Assembly (NCBI GenBank): GCA_002794775.1
Contig: NBAY01000116.1
Coordinates: 21,298 to 85,297, forward strand
Origin: Porodaedalea pini
Taxonomy: Eukaryota; Basidiomycota; Agaricomycetes; Hymenochaetales; Hymenochaetaceae
Direction: 5' to 3'
Length of the DNA: 64,000 bases
The first letter of the stretch is position 1. Each line of letters opens with the position of its first letter. Positions 45,505-57,436 of this stretch are shown here, piece after piece. The notes beneath the pieces are model-generated. The model was not told the origin of the DNA. It was given only the letters and a program-made list of their open reading frames with translations, and searched no databases. The position numbers and the translations under genes are program-made.

Positions 45505-45516
45505 ATGTATAAGCAC
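45505..45516. repeat. LINE target-site duplication, right copy
   Basis: ATGTATAAGCAC, identical to 17301-17312. Confidence 0.85.
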
Positions 45517-45661
45517 GTGATGATCAGCCCGTAACAACTTCAAGTTGAACTTTTGAAGTCCTTTTTCTACACTGTTCCCTAGTTACTCTTAATTCAGTCC
45601 ATACGCAGCTATATGGCAGAACTACGTACAAGATGAGGACAGAACTATAGTCTACGCTTTC

Positions 45662-47163
45662 ATGGCATCTATACTCTGTACTACGAAGGATACGTTCGCC
45701 CCAAATTCGTTCCTTGAAGCCTCCGTCTTTCGACCGTATCAACGAGGAACACCCTATCTCTTCGAATTGCCCAATCTTCCGACTACCAATAGAACTGTTT
45801 TCGGACATAGTCACCATCTGGGTGCGGCCGACCTAGCGAACTTGACTTTCGTTGACCGTAATTATCGGCAGCTCGTACGCTCCGCACAATTTGCGATTGT
45901 GTGTATCTCTCAATCAGTCAACTATCCATCCAACTAATTAACCAAATTATCGGTGAAAGTCCTCCGTGAATCGAGGAGAATGGTAGACTTAGTCTCAAGA
46001 CCGGGACACGCGTCAGCCGACTGGTCGTCGCTTCGGATTCAAGGCATGTCGAGAATACGCAATATATCTACTTGGTCTGAACCCTGCATGTAAAGCTTCC
46101 CGAAGACGTGTGCATCTCATAACGTCAGACAAGAGGCATCTGTGCGCATTCTCCTGACTATACTTCATGCCGTTGCCCACTCCATCGGGGGGCTAACGTT
46201 GAGCGACATACAACTTCTTGGTGGTGACTTTGTTAATCGACCCCCCCCCCCCCCGAATTTCCACGCCTTCAAAGACGTCATCTTCAGGAGTGCTGGAAGG
46301 AGGAAGATAGCGGCAGCCTTTTCCTGCGCGGATTGCTTCCGCTGCATGGTGCTGCAGTACATTCACTGCAGACCTTACAGGTTGAACGCATCGATAGTGC
46401 CCATCTTGTACAACTCGGATGTTTGCCATGCCTTACGAAGCTCGTCGTCGGTGGCTATAGCTTGAAGAGTCGAGCTGCCAGTTTCACGTTCCTCGCAGCC
46501 AACCCCCAAATCGAACTTCCATCATTCACATTCCCTATAAAATCTCGCACGCTGCGCAATAACCTCCTTCCAATCATCCATGCATCTCGCTTTTCCTCGC
46601 TAAGGATATTGCGCCTCGCATTCGCATCAACACATGCATCCAGACGTGCGATCGCCGCCATAGGTCTGATCCCTTCACTAGAAATGCTCTGGCTCTCTGC
46701 GGGACAACAGTTCGGTTGGCAGTATAATTGGTTTGTCAACCATGCTGTACTGAAGGAAGGACTGAAGGGACTGCAGCGACTGCGCGAGCTTGCGTTCAGC
46801 AGAGAATCATATCATCGCGAGCATTTCCGATTTTCCGAGCTAGAGGAAGAGCGACTGGCTTATTATTCGCTGGCCATCCTTCCTCCTGATGTTCCCGAAG
46901 CGAGCGTGCTCACCACCGAGGACGAAGAGTGCCTTCGTGATTATCCGACTAGGTATGGATTATAGTCGCTTATGCACCGAAGCACGTACATCTGGGAGAA
47001 GTGGCATCGCGGAAGGATGCTCGACTTGGCGGCCGAGTATGCTGTATTATTTCCTCGACTGACATTCTTATGCATGGGCGAGTGCCCCATGGGGATTGTG
47101 TGTGAAGGAAGGGGGACGTCGCAAGTACGGAAAATCGTTAAACTATCGGAAGGGCGAGAGTAA
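45662..47163 (+). pseudogene. Decayed F-box/LRR-type gene
   Basis: Pieces of a basidiomycete F-box protein lie in order but in different frames. An F-box start LPIELFSDIV shifts frame before HLGAADLANLTFVDRNYRQL. A degenerate middle containing a C run (about 46240-46254) follows. Then comes a longer open block 46333-46965 with leucine-rich segments (LRILRLAFAS, LIPSLEMLWL). A stop codon at 46963-46965 separates that block from the family-like C-terminus (YIWEKWHRGRMLDLAAEYAVLFPRL), which is in the same frame. F-box proteins link substrates to SCF ubiquitin ligases; this copy cannot be translated as a whole. The LINE target site lies about 150 bp upstream. Confidence 0.65.
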
Positions 47164-47350
47164 TCTGTTGAATCAGAAATGGGGCAGTCGAACGAGCTAA
47201 ATGTGTAGTTAGTCATTTATCAAGAATGACAGCATATTCCCATGCCTCATGCGTCATATATAGGTCTAGGGCGAAGAACTTTCCAGCAACAGATCGGGGA
47301 ATAGAATGTGATTCAAGCGGAATCTAGTGCACAGGAGGCAAATATTACCA

Positions 47351-47620
47351 TCACTTTTCGAAGAGCTCCTGAATGAAGTCTGAGCTGGCACCGCAAACAC
47401 CCAGTATCTCGATTCTGCGCCATGTTTCACCAATTGCTTGGCCCATAACGCGTTTCTTCACGGGTTGCCGCGCCACCGGAGTTGCAGAGATAATCAAGTT
47501 CCGCAGCAGATGCTCCAGAAAAAAGCCCTCACTGTGAAGAGGGCAGAAGTAGATTCTCCGTGAGACTGGGAAATGCAAAAGGAGCAGTCCCGCAGCAGAA
47601 TATTCGATTTCAAGCGCCAT
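47351..47620 (-). CDS. Hypothetical 89-residue ORF
   Basis: A single frame starting MALEIEYSAAGLLLLHFPVS and ending SSDFIQELFEK, with a hydrophobic N-terminal third and normal amino-acid balance. It lies 95 bp beyond the stop of the PLP2 gene on the same strand. I recognise no family. It may be a small gene or part of a larger spliced gene. Confidence 0.3.
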   Translation of the reverse strand: MALEIEYSAAGLLLLHFPVSRRIYFCPLHSEGFFLEHLLRNLIISATPVARQPVKKRVMGQAIGETWRRIEILGVCGASSDFIQELFEK

Positions 47621-47715
47621 CCAGGCGTCCAGACAACAATTTCACGCTCAAATTTATGTCTGTTCGTATTATTTTTTCAATGATTTAGAAATACAATTAC
47701 AGACATCTTACTTCA

Positions 47716-48676
47716 TCATAGATCGAAATCGGAACCGGAGTCATCATCTTTGCGGGCTGGGCCCCTCACGTTCTTAGGTGCGCGTCCGTTGGTTTTTGCA
47801 GCCGATGATCTCGAGAATGCTCCGTCATCCGATAATTCATCCTCTTCGTCCTCTTCATCGGTTTTATGAGTGGGCTGAGGCAGGCCAGTAGGGATGACGG
47901 CTCCGTAAAGTATAAGAAGGGCTTCGAGCTCTGCAACCGCGTTAAGATAGAATACCCGGGACGTAGAGTTGCTCGTACCTTCAAGAGTACGGTCTTTGTC
48001 AGCGCCCCAGGAAACTTGTTGGTTCATGATTTCTCCTTTACGATATATGAAGATGGTAGGAAGATGACGGTCTGGGTAGTTGGGTATACATTTGTCTCCA
48101 ACAATGGAGACGAACTTTGTGCGTGGATGACGACTTGCAAGTGTCCGTAGATGGTTGAATGCTCGCTCACTAGCCACATGACTGGGAATAAAGAGTATCA
48201 GCAAGATATATGCAAGAGAGTACGTGAAACTTACCCATCCTTGTATAAAAAGCATACGACACCAGTGCCCTTGCCAATCATCTCTTCTCCCTCTTCATCA
48301 ATCTTGCTTGCTTCGGTGACCTCCCTCTTGTAGTCATCCTTCCCTATTGGATACACGCGCCCAAATCGCGCCCGATTTTGTTCCCGTTGCATATCTGCAA
48401 TCCGCCGTCGACGGTACGCCTCGATTGCACGCGCCTCATCATCGTCCCGCGCGTCTTCTGCTCGCTGGCGCAGGTGATCCGGCTCGAAGCCCTCCAGCAA
48501 TTCGTCCAGGGTTGGTGATGGCGGGGGTGATGGTGTGCGTGGTGCTTCCGGTTTGGGCGGTAGGATACCATGCTGTCGGAGCGCATCATTACTGTCATGA
48601 GAGTCAACTGTGACTCGCACTAGAACGAGACGCTCCGCGCTCACAATTCGGTGTCCTCATCAGCATTGATGGCCAT
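47716..48676 (-). CDS. PLP2: Phosducin-like protein 2 (PLP2 family)
   Basis: PLP2/PhLP2-3 proteins are thioredoxin-fold co-chaperones of the CCT chaperonin, needed for actin and tubulin folding. A first exon (MAINADEDTE) joins through an intron to NDALRQHGILPPK. A charged helix (EARAIEAYRRRRIADMQRE) and the family signature FGRVYPIGKDDYKREVTEAS follow. Then come VCFLYKDG, ERAFNHLRTLASRHPRTKF and PDRHLPTIFIYRKGE, with the thioredoxin-like end LEALLILYGAVIPTG. A serine/aspartate tail ends in SGSDFDL. All three introns splice in frame. The start is the first ATG matching the family's MxxNxDEDTEFND pattern. The gene is divergent from Dicer with 266 bp between start codons, so the promoters probably share this gap. 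Confidence 0.9.
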
Positions 48677-48942
48677 CGTGAAGAGTGAAGTGATTGTATG
48701 GATACTTTAAGCTGCTCTGCGTGCGTTCTTATAAGTTATAGGGTCGGTGACTGCGGTGAAGGGACAAATAGCAAGATCGCAGTAAGCTGCGCAGTGACCG
48801 TAGCAGAGTTTGAAGCGCGCGCCGGTATGCGCCAAACACGGAAAGATCACAGTTAAACTTGCTTTCAACTTCCGTCAACCATCATGCTCTTCTGTGCCGT
48901 GAATTCGTAACATCCGGCTTCTTGCTTCCTCCTGCCATCTTC

Positions 48943-51900
48943 ATGGCTGACGTCGAAGACGCTCTCAAGCATGTCCCTCGCGCATACCAGGAGGAAATTT
49001 TTGAGCAAGCACGACATGGCAATGTCATCGCGGCGCTTGAGACGGGCAGCGGCAAGACGTTTATCGCGGCGCTTCTCATAAAATGGGTCATGGCTCAGCC
49101 TTCCCAGGCCGGGAAAAAGGCAGTCTTTCTCGTTCCAAAGGTCCCACTTGTTGATCAACAATGCGATTTTCTCGTCGAGCAGACACCGCTTGCTGTATGC
49201 GGCTATAAGGGCGCGATGGGCGTCGATGCCTGGGACAAGAGAAGATGGGCTGTGGAGTTTGCGCAGTCGGATTGTCTTGTGATGACAGGTACTAATATCA
49301 TCGTCCATGTGTGAAGTCTGCATTTTAAGCTGTCGCAGCGCAGATCTTCAAAAACATTCTCGTGCACGGGTATTGGAGTATGGACCGGGTTCGTCGTCCT
49401 GTCTGCCCTTAATGTCTTGCTTTTATACAAAGATAAGCCGCAACTCATTTTAGATCTCTCTACTGGTTTTCGACGAGTGCCATCATGCCCAGAGAAATCA
49501 TCCATACAATATGATAATGGCAGACCACTACTGGCTCAGCAGAAATAAACCAAAAGTATTCGGAATGACAGCGTCGCCGATTTGGAATCCGAAGCAGCCG
49601 TTGGCTTCAATACAGACTCTGCAGGGTAATTTGTCTTCAAAAGTTATTGCTGTCCGTGAGCACACCGAGTCGCTTGGGCAACACACGAATAGACCCACTG
49701 AAGTAGGTTCAATAGCTAGCCTGCTTAACTTCATATATACTGATATGTTCAGATAATTCTCAGATTCTCGAGCTCGATCGACGGTCGTTACACTACCTAT
49801 TATAAACCATCGCTTTGGGACCAACTTGAATCAGCCGAGCTGTTCAACATTCCGAAGCTGAGCGTTAAGACTTTGAAACTTCGTTACGAGGTCACGTTAA
49901 CTGCGGTCGGACCAGCTGGAGCAGACTACTTCCTCCTCTCGCATACATCGAACGTAGTGGAAGAACATGTACGGCATGCAATTATTCCTTCCATTGCTGC
50001 ATCTTCTAGCGCAAATGTTTCCCATGCAGAAGATGTGTTCTCAGGACCGGCACGTCAAGATGAGGGAAAACACGTTGCCACTAGACTTAAGAAACTGCGC
50101 GCGGCTCTGTCTACTTTTCAGAGACGTCTTGTTGCAGATGTACGCGCCCTACCGTCCGAATGGCTCTCTCCGAAGCTCCAAGCGACCATTGATATTCTGG
50201 TTAAACACCGCTCAGACACATTCCAAGGCATCATATTTGTGGACCAGAGACAAGTCGTGGTAGCACTGTCATGGATCCTTCGCCGTGTGGCTGAGACAAA
50301 GGATTGGATTCGCTGCGGAGAGCTGACAGGGCACGGTGAAAGTTCCAGGGACGGCGAAAGAATCAAAGGCATGGATACTAAGACGCAGCGGGACGTTGTA
50401 CAGTTGTTTAAGGCAGGCGAGCTCAATCTATGTAAGGTTTTAGCACCTTTTTCTCTCATAACACGCGCTCATGTCCCTCCAAGTGGTTGCGACCGCTGTT
50501 GGAGAAGAAGGCCTTGATTTTCCCGTAAGTTTGTTCTTCCATTCGGTAATAACGTGCTCGCATGTTAAACACTTCAATTCCTTTGTGGTCTGACCAGGCC
50601 TGTGAGCTCGTCATTCGGTATGACTCCGTTCAGCATATGGTTGGTTATGTTCAATCTCGTGGGCGTGCACGTCAGCAGAATTCCACATACGTGGTAATGG
50701 CTGAGGAGAACGACGCAGAAAAAATCGCTCGATACAAAGGCTTTCGTCAGGCTGAGCCCGAGTTGAAAACAGTTTACCAGACCATGAACGCACTAGGCTC
50801 TTCTCCGCCCGAGTTTAGTAACGATGAAGAGCTGGAGGATGGTGAGGATGATCCTCTGGACATCGCCTCCCGGGAAAGTTATACTATACCCTCCACCGGA
50901 GCCACATTAACCTATAGCTCAGCTATTTCACTCCTTAATCATCTGTGCTCTTTAATTCCAAGAGACGCGTATACCCCTTCCTTGAAGCCGAAATATGCTG
51001 GAGACTTCAAGGCCACTCTGCGTCTTCCTCAGGCACTGCCACTATCGAGCGACCAGCTCACATTCGAGGGCCCGCATAAGCGATCAAAGAGAGAGGCGAA
51101 ACGGGCCGTCGCTTTCATGGCCGTTCGTGCGCTGCATGTCCTAGGTGTATTTGATGATCATCTCTCGCCAATCAAGTCTCAGAAAGGCGAAAGTATTGAA
51201 GACGCAGATGGTCGACCCATCGCGAAAGTCAGCGCTGTCGCTGTAATGATGGATGTACTTGTTGTGAGTCCATGGAAGGCTGGCCCGCCTTGGTACATGC
51301 ATGTCATATACATCGAAGACCAAGTCAGTGCCGGACTGGTTTGTGGAAGTCTTCTTCCAGAAGTTGACCTGGCGGTGCGGAATACACATGTTCAAGTCCG
51401 GTCCTGTTCGTCAGCTCTGCCGTTCGATTTAAACTCGTCTCAACTTGACTTGTTGGACAGGTTTACGAAGATGGGTATTTGGTGGTGTATCACCGGCAGT
51501 CCAGTCGACTCTCCTGTCGCTTGCTTCCTGGTCCCTCTGGGTCCACATAAGGCCATTGACTGGTCAGCGATGGAGAAGGCGGTGGTTGACGAAAGGGGAA
51601 CATATGATTGGAGCGAGATCACGGAGAATGACGAAGGCAAGCTCATGCTTATGAACTCCAGGAAAACAGGTCGACCTCTTCGTCTAAATCGAATTCGGCT
51701 CGATTTGTCTTTGGACTCCAAACCTTCCGCCGGAGATACTCAAGAAACTTTCGATACTTATGCAGACTACTTTGAGCATAAGTACCCGCTTTACTTCAAA
51801 TCAGCCAAGCAACTGGCGAAAGTTATACCACCTGCGGGTCGTATTGTCGAAGTGTCAGCGATGTCGCGCTACCCTTCTTCGTCTTACGACTTCCTCGTTT

Positions 51901-53827
51901 CTGGCACGCAACGGGGCGATGACGAGTCCCAGCAACCAGTGTCAACCTTCCTTCTCCCGGAATCATATTGCAGACGAGCCGTGCTTAGTGCAGAAACAAC
52001 GAATGCCTTTCAGGTGTTCGCTCCTGTCTGTCAGCGTGTGTGCGATGTATTTCGCGCAAAGATAGCTCGAAGATACCTGAAATATCCGGCAATTCCAGAC
52101 GATTTGATGATAGAAGCCTTTACCCTTCCCTGCGCGCAAGCTGGCTTCGATAATCAACGATTGGAGACTATGGGGGACAGTGTTCTCAAACTGTCTGTCG
52201 TCGTCTATATATTCAACAGTTTCCCGAACAAGCATGAGGGTCAATTGGACGCTTTAAAGTCGAACAGCGTCTGCAATCGTCTTCTGTTGGCCCGCGCGAA
52301 GGAAGCACGACTCGAGCGATTCTTGTCTAGCGAGCGACGGGTTATACGGACTTGGCAGTTTGTTCTACCGTCCAGCGCAGATTCGGGTAAATGCGAGGTA
52401 GACTCCGAAGAAGTAGCACTCGTTCGAAGGCTCTTCCCTCGACGGAGTCTTCAGGATTGTATGGAAGCATCACTCGGTGCAGCATACGTAACAGGAGGTA
52501 TCAATTTGGCACTTCAGACGGGGACTACGTTAGGTCTCTGCTTTGGCGGATCCACCCCTTGGCCTGAACGATACTCTATATCCGAAAGCGTACCTACGGC
52601 AGCCCTTTTCAATAAATTGCAAGAGGATCTTCAGTATACGTTCCACAACGGAAATCTCTTAATTGAGGCAGTCAAGCATCCGTCTTTTGATTCAAATGAG
52701 GGAGGGTCTTGCTACCAGAGGCTTGAATTTCTGGGCGATGGTGAGCGGTTGTGTCTCTATCCTTATCAAGCTGCCTCTAATCACCGTTCGACGTTAGCCG
52801 TCGTTGAGCTTGTCGTAACGACATACCTCTATAACAAGTTCCCTGAAGCTAAATCGGGTCAGTTGACCTGGGCACGTGCTAGAGCCATTTGCAATGCCAC
52901 ACTTGCTGCACTCGCAGTGAAGCGGCTTTCGTTGCACAAATATCTCCTAGCGAATAATGCGGAGCTCAGCAAGGACGTTGGAAGAGAGGCCATCGCGCTC
53001 TCGACCTCTTCGTACCAGGATGTGGCTATGAATGACTGGAAGTACGACCCGCCGAAAGTCCTCGCCGACATCTTTGAGAGCGTGATCGGTGCAGTGTTTG
53101 TGGATAGTGGATTCAATTATACGACTGTTGTGCCGGTTGTTGAGAAAGTGATGGAGGACGTCTTGAAGCTTCTTCATCCGGACATACCTCGAGATCCGGT
53201 GACGAAACTTCTGGAATGGATCACGAAGGCAGGTTGCAATAAGGCGAAGTTCAAGTAAGTCCTCTTTGCATGATATCAACCCCATCCACTCAAAAAAAGG
53301 CAATTTATAGGAGAGTTCAGAGTAATCCGCTCGTAAAGAGAAAGGACAATTATGCTGTCCTGGTGCATGGTCGCGTTGTAGCCGGACCCATCCTCGCTGC
53401 GAACAAACCACTTGCGAAGGGACTCGTAGCTGAGGCGGCGATGTGCGCATTGAGCGACGAAACGTCCGAGTTTGCGCTTCGCAAGGTCTGCGAGTGCATG
53501 CGTGTAGAAGACGAAGAAGAAGCAAGTGATCTGCCTGAGCGGAATCTACGAGAGAAGGACCTTACCGTTGAGACTACCGAAGGGTTCGCGCTGGCCGGTC
53601 GCGTACGTTTAGCAGAGCTCGAAGAGGAAGATCTGCATCAGAAGCCTGAGCTGCCCGATGAAGAACTGGAGGCTCTGGAACGACAAGAGGTTGAACTGCT
53701 TCTTTGTACACCATCATCTCTCGCAAGTGAAATAAACGGTCAGCCATATCTCTTTAGTCATAACCTTCAGGCTGAGTTGGCTGACGTTCTGCTTAGACAT
53801 GGACTGCTCCTAAAACCAAGAGCTTGA
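48943..53827 (+). CDS. DCL: Dicer-like ribonuclease III
   Basis: Dicer cuts long double-stranded RNA into small RNAs for silencing. Domains in order: DExD/H helicase with ETGSGKT (Walker A) and FDECHHA; helicase C part ending in YVQSRGRARQQ; dimerisation domain (DUF283) at about 50900-51150; RNase IIIa (RLETMGDSVLKLSV, then DCMEASLGAAY); RNase IIIb (QRLEFLGD, then ADIFESVIGAVFVDSG); and a C-terminal dsRNA-binding domain (ARRVQSNPL-like start, then VAGPILAANKPLAKGLVAEA). A PAZ domain is not obvious, as in many fungal Dicers. Introns include about 49291-49336, 49378-49453, 49711-49752 and 52741-52797. The frames I joined are continuous, so the gene appears intact. It runs tail-to-tail with HAT1 (146 bp between stops). 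Confidence 0.93.
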
Positions 53828-53973
53828 AGACTTCTGTCGCTTATGTCATTGTTATCGGCAGGTTTACAGTCCTGTACAAGTGATGGAATGGTGTCAATCT
53901 GGGCAACGCAAACGCATTAATATATGTGTTACGACGCAATACAAACAACAGCAAGAAGGCACAAGAGGTGTCT

Positions 53974-55759
53974 TAGATCATCGCCAATATTCGCCGGTAA
54001 TCCTCTCGAACGCTCTGAAACGTTTCTTCGAGCTTTTCCAGTCTCTCTGACTTCTCGAGTTGAGCCAGAATCTCCTGCATACCATGAAATGGTCAGATAC
54101 GAAGTGAAATCTACGAGAGAAAATAACGAACATAGTTGAACTTGAATAGTCGCTCCTTAACTTGAAGCCTGTAAGCTCGCACTGCTTTAGAATCAGAAAG
54201 GTCGAGGTGCTTGAGAATGAGCATTTCAATCAAGCGATGGAACTGGCGCTGTACATGATGGACGAGAATTAATAAGTACCAAAAGTCGCGGGATTGATGT
54301 GCACGAACCCCTGCAATTTTCAAGTCCTGTCTCCATTTCTCCACCCATCCTTTTTGTGCAGGTGGACCCAGCTTCGCTCTGCCCTTTACAAGTCCCCCTT
54401 CTATGCTGCCGCCCAATGCTTCGGTAATGAACTGCTCATGTGTAAGGAGCATGCGCAGGTCGTTTCGATCACGCAGGTCCTCGAACGCTTCCGCGGGATC
54501 CTCAACGGTCAATTCCGCAATGCGCATTTGGCCGACGACATATTCGTAGATGGCAGTATATAAGGAAGCTGCGTGCACAGTTAGCGCCGTGGTAAGAGGC
54601 ATCGTATGCAGATAGAAAACACATACAACCATGACCGGCACGTTGGTATGGTGGGAGAATGACGAACTGGCTTTACGCGGAGTTAGTTACAAATATCAAT
54701 GGATGAAGGACAGAAGCTCACCTGAGCCGCATTCTCACCCTATCTGGAAAGCAGAAGAAAGGGTATAGGGAGGAGTATCCAACGAAGTGGTATGTGGGCG
54801 TATGCGTCGCGTCGCGTCGTTTTCGCTTCTCATATCTAATACTTATACTTTAGCAGCGCTTGATGCTACGAATGATTATACGTGGCTTACAGAACGACAA
54901 ACTCCCACCCTTCCTCGTCCTCCTGGATGTATGAGCCTCCTTCAATGTATAGAAGAATGAACAGCTGCATTCGTCGATGGTATTCACGGAAGCCTGGCGT
55001 ATGCCAGGTAGCCTTCGTCACATTTTCAACGAGTACATCGAAGATAAAGGCGAGAATCACGTACATGATATACTTCATAGACAACGACGTCCTCGCTCCC
55101 GTCATCCAGATTCTCTCGTGATTCAAACTTCTTGCTCTTTCCCTTGTCAGACGCGACGCTCCTCTTGTATGAGAATATCCTATCTCCGAGAGGCTTGAAC
55201 TCTGTCGCATCTTTCTCGACACGTGCAAGAAACTCCTTTTCGTCTTTGTAGTGTTCTGTTCAACTAAGACGTCGGCATTTCAACTCCATGTGGCACGTAA
55301 AACGAAGCGTACTCACCAACAGGTATGAATTTATTCAGCGTGCCTTCCACATCGTCTACAGTTGATGTTGACTGCAGCATTGCTGAAGAAGTCACAGAGA
55401 GGGATTGCACGAGGGATCCAGATGCGAATCTAAGCTGAGACCTGTTCAGAGTAAAACTGTACGACATGGACGGCTTTACTCACATCGATGACCAGGTCAC
55501 GATATCCATATATTTTCTCTTCTTCGCCGTATATCTACATTGAAATAAGCTTGACAATTCAGAAAATGAGGTGGACTCTTACAGGATATGTGAAGGTTGG
55601 GTGGAAATCCTCGTATGTTTCATCGTCCGTCAGAACCTCTTTATCCTGTGATGCACGAACTGTCTCTTCGACTTAGAGCTACGCTTTACATTAGATGTGA
55701 TGTTTCTTACTCAAAGAGAGAGACAGTGCCTCATTGGAGTCTACGGTCCAGTTGTCCAT
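53974..55759 (-). CDS. HAT1: Histone acetyltransferase type B catalytic subunit (HAT1)
   Basis: HAT1 acetylates newly made histone H4 at Lys5 and Lys12 before deposition. The first exon reads MDNWTVDSNEALSLSL. After an intron come EDFHPTFTYP and IYGYRDLVIDLRF-type sequence, then YEVYH joined to ATWHTPGFREYHRRMQLF and LLYIEGGSYIQEDEEGWEF. The acetyl-CoA-binding part is RMRLSQFVILPPYQRAGHA, followed by AELTVEDPAEAFEDLRDRN, the most characteristic HAT1 string. The C-terminal helices end YRRILAMI. About seven short introns were needed and all kept frame. The start at 55759 gives the usual HAT1 opening (M-x-W-x-x-x-S-N-x-A). It looks intact. Confidence 0.9.
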
Positions 55760-55994
55760 TTTGTTTACTTCGGAAGCGACGGATATGTCTTTATGAGTTC
55801 TCGTTTACTGACTCAGTGAGTTCAGGTCCCATTGACAACTCTCATCACGTCTCGTGATACTTGATCACGTGTGCGCGTTCGGAGCCAGGCGCGGCCAAGG
55901 TCAGCCTCAGTTCAAGTTGATTGAATGATTCTCTACTACTCCACCGACACTTTCTTGCGTATTTCCTCTCGCCCTTTCCGCGATCTAGATTCGA

Positions 55995-57436
55995 ATGAGC
56001 GTGATGGATATCACTAAAACCCCTTCACGAACCCGAACACTACACCGGTGAAGTCCAAGCATCTTATGGATGCTACGAAGCATGAGAATTGCACCATAAT
56101 GCAAGATTGCGCTGCTGGAAGTGCTTCAATGGCTCCTACCGAGGAGTTTGATAAACACTGTCTATCGCTTGAGGGAGGGTTGGGATCTTTACCTCCTGGC
56201 TGGGACAGAGTCATGAGAAGGTTTTGCAATGAAGTCAAGACCGCCTCTAGAAAGTCAGCAATGATGGTGGGTTACACTTTTGCTAAAGTTTCATGTCATA
56301 CTACTAATTTCTTCTGCGGTTAGGAAGGCCTTAATGTTCTACGCGGCCGGTGATGTTGGCTGTGGATCTCTTAAGCTTTTCAAAGGGAAAGACAGGCGAC
56401 CTGATATTGTTGCTAAATGGACTACGTCCACTGAGGCCAGGAAACTCGTTGATTATAAAGACAAAAGTGAACGCAGTGCTATTCAAGTGCCTTGGACAGG
56501 GGTCCAAACTGTTCTTGAAGTCAAGAGGGCAAGCCGCGAACCTCCATACGCTCAAGCAATTTCGTATGTGCATGTATCACCTCGTGCACTGCCAAATTTA
56601 GCTGGGATGCTCTGTCTCTCCTGTGACAAAAACGGGTTCCATCTTTATTGGTCTGATACTTCTGGTGCCATCAGAGCACACCGCTATGATTTTGACAATC
56701 CAGCAAGTTGGCCCCTCCTTTTCGCCGTGACATAGTCTGCGAACCGAAGAAAGGATTACCAGTTTGGAACTCTGCACTGACGCTTTGTCCAGAAAAAATT
56801 TCAGTCAACCATCCACCCTTTGAACCTTCAAGCTTCAAGTTGTTGCGGGTGATTCACACCAGTATGGGCACTTTCAAAGCCCGCATGCACTGGGGTAGAC
56901 CACATTACACGAGGCAGACGTGTGTTTTCGAAGACGAACTCGCTCAAAGGATGATTAAGGGTCACTGGTATGATGTAAACTGTCGATTTCGCAAAAAAGG
57001 AATATATGACAGCGTTTGAGATAGGATAACATGTTCTTCTATTCCTTGTCGGTTTTCATAAAATTGCAAGGACATCAAATTGCCTTGACGGAGAGGCGTG
57101 TCTTACATCGCGATGTGAGTCGCGGAAACGTCCTCATCGAACCTGTCCACCACGACACAGTATTACAGCAGCTTCCTGGCTCTGTGCCAATCGATAGGAT
57201 ATTCGACAACAACCTGTGAGTGGTTTTCCGTTGGAATACAATTCTTCGCTGACTGATACTCTTTTTTGCAAAGAGGGTCCTGGTTCATCAAAAAGTGGTG
57301 CCGGCGGGGTGAGCTCTGTTCAAGGGAGAACGAAGGCGAAGCAGGAGCTGCATCGAATGATGTTCAGGACTCAGGGAATGAGCCGTCGGTACTCTCTCGG
57401 CGGAGGAGTTTACGACTTCAAAAGAAGGATCCTTAA
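55995..57436 (+). pseudogene. FunK1-type fungal protein kinase, probably decayed
   Basis: FunK1 kinases form a large, variable family in mushroom-forming fungi. Recognisable blocks are DIVAKWTTSTEAR, VLEVKRASREPPYAQA, FDNPASWPLLF and ALTERRVLHRDVSRGNVLI (catalytic HRD loop with Asn, about 57085-57140). A C-terminal KAKQELHRMMFRTQG, which in relatives precedes the phosphate-transfer end of the domain, also occurs. The blocks are in several frames; some breaks may be introns, but TAG after LLFAVT and the missing DYD-type metal-binding block argue for decay. A real multi-exon gene is still possible. Confidence 0.55.
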
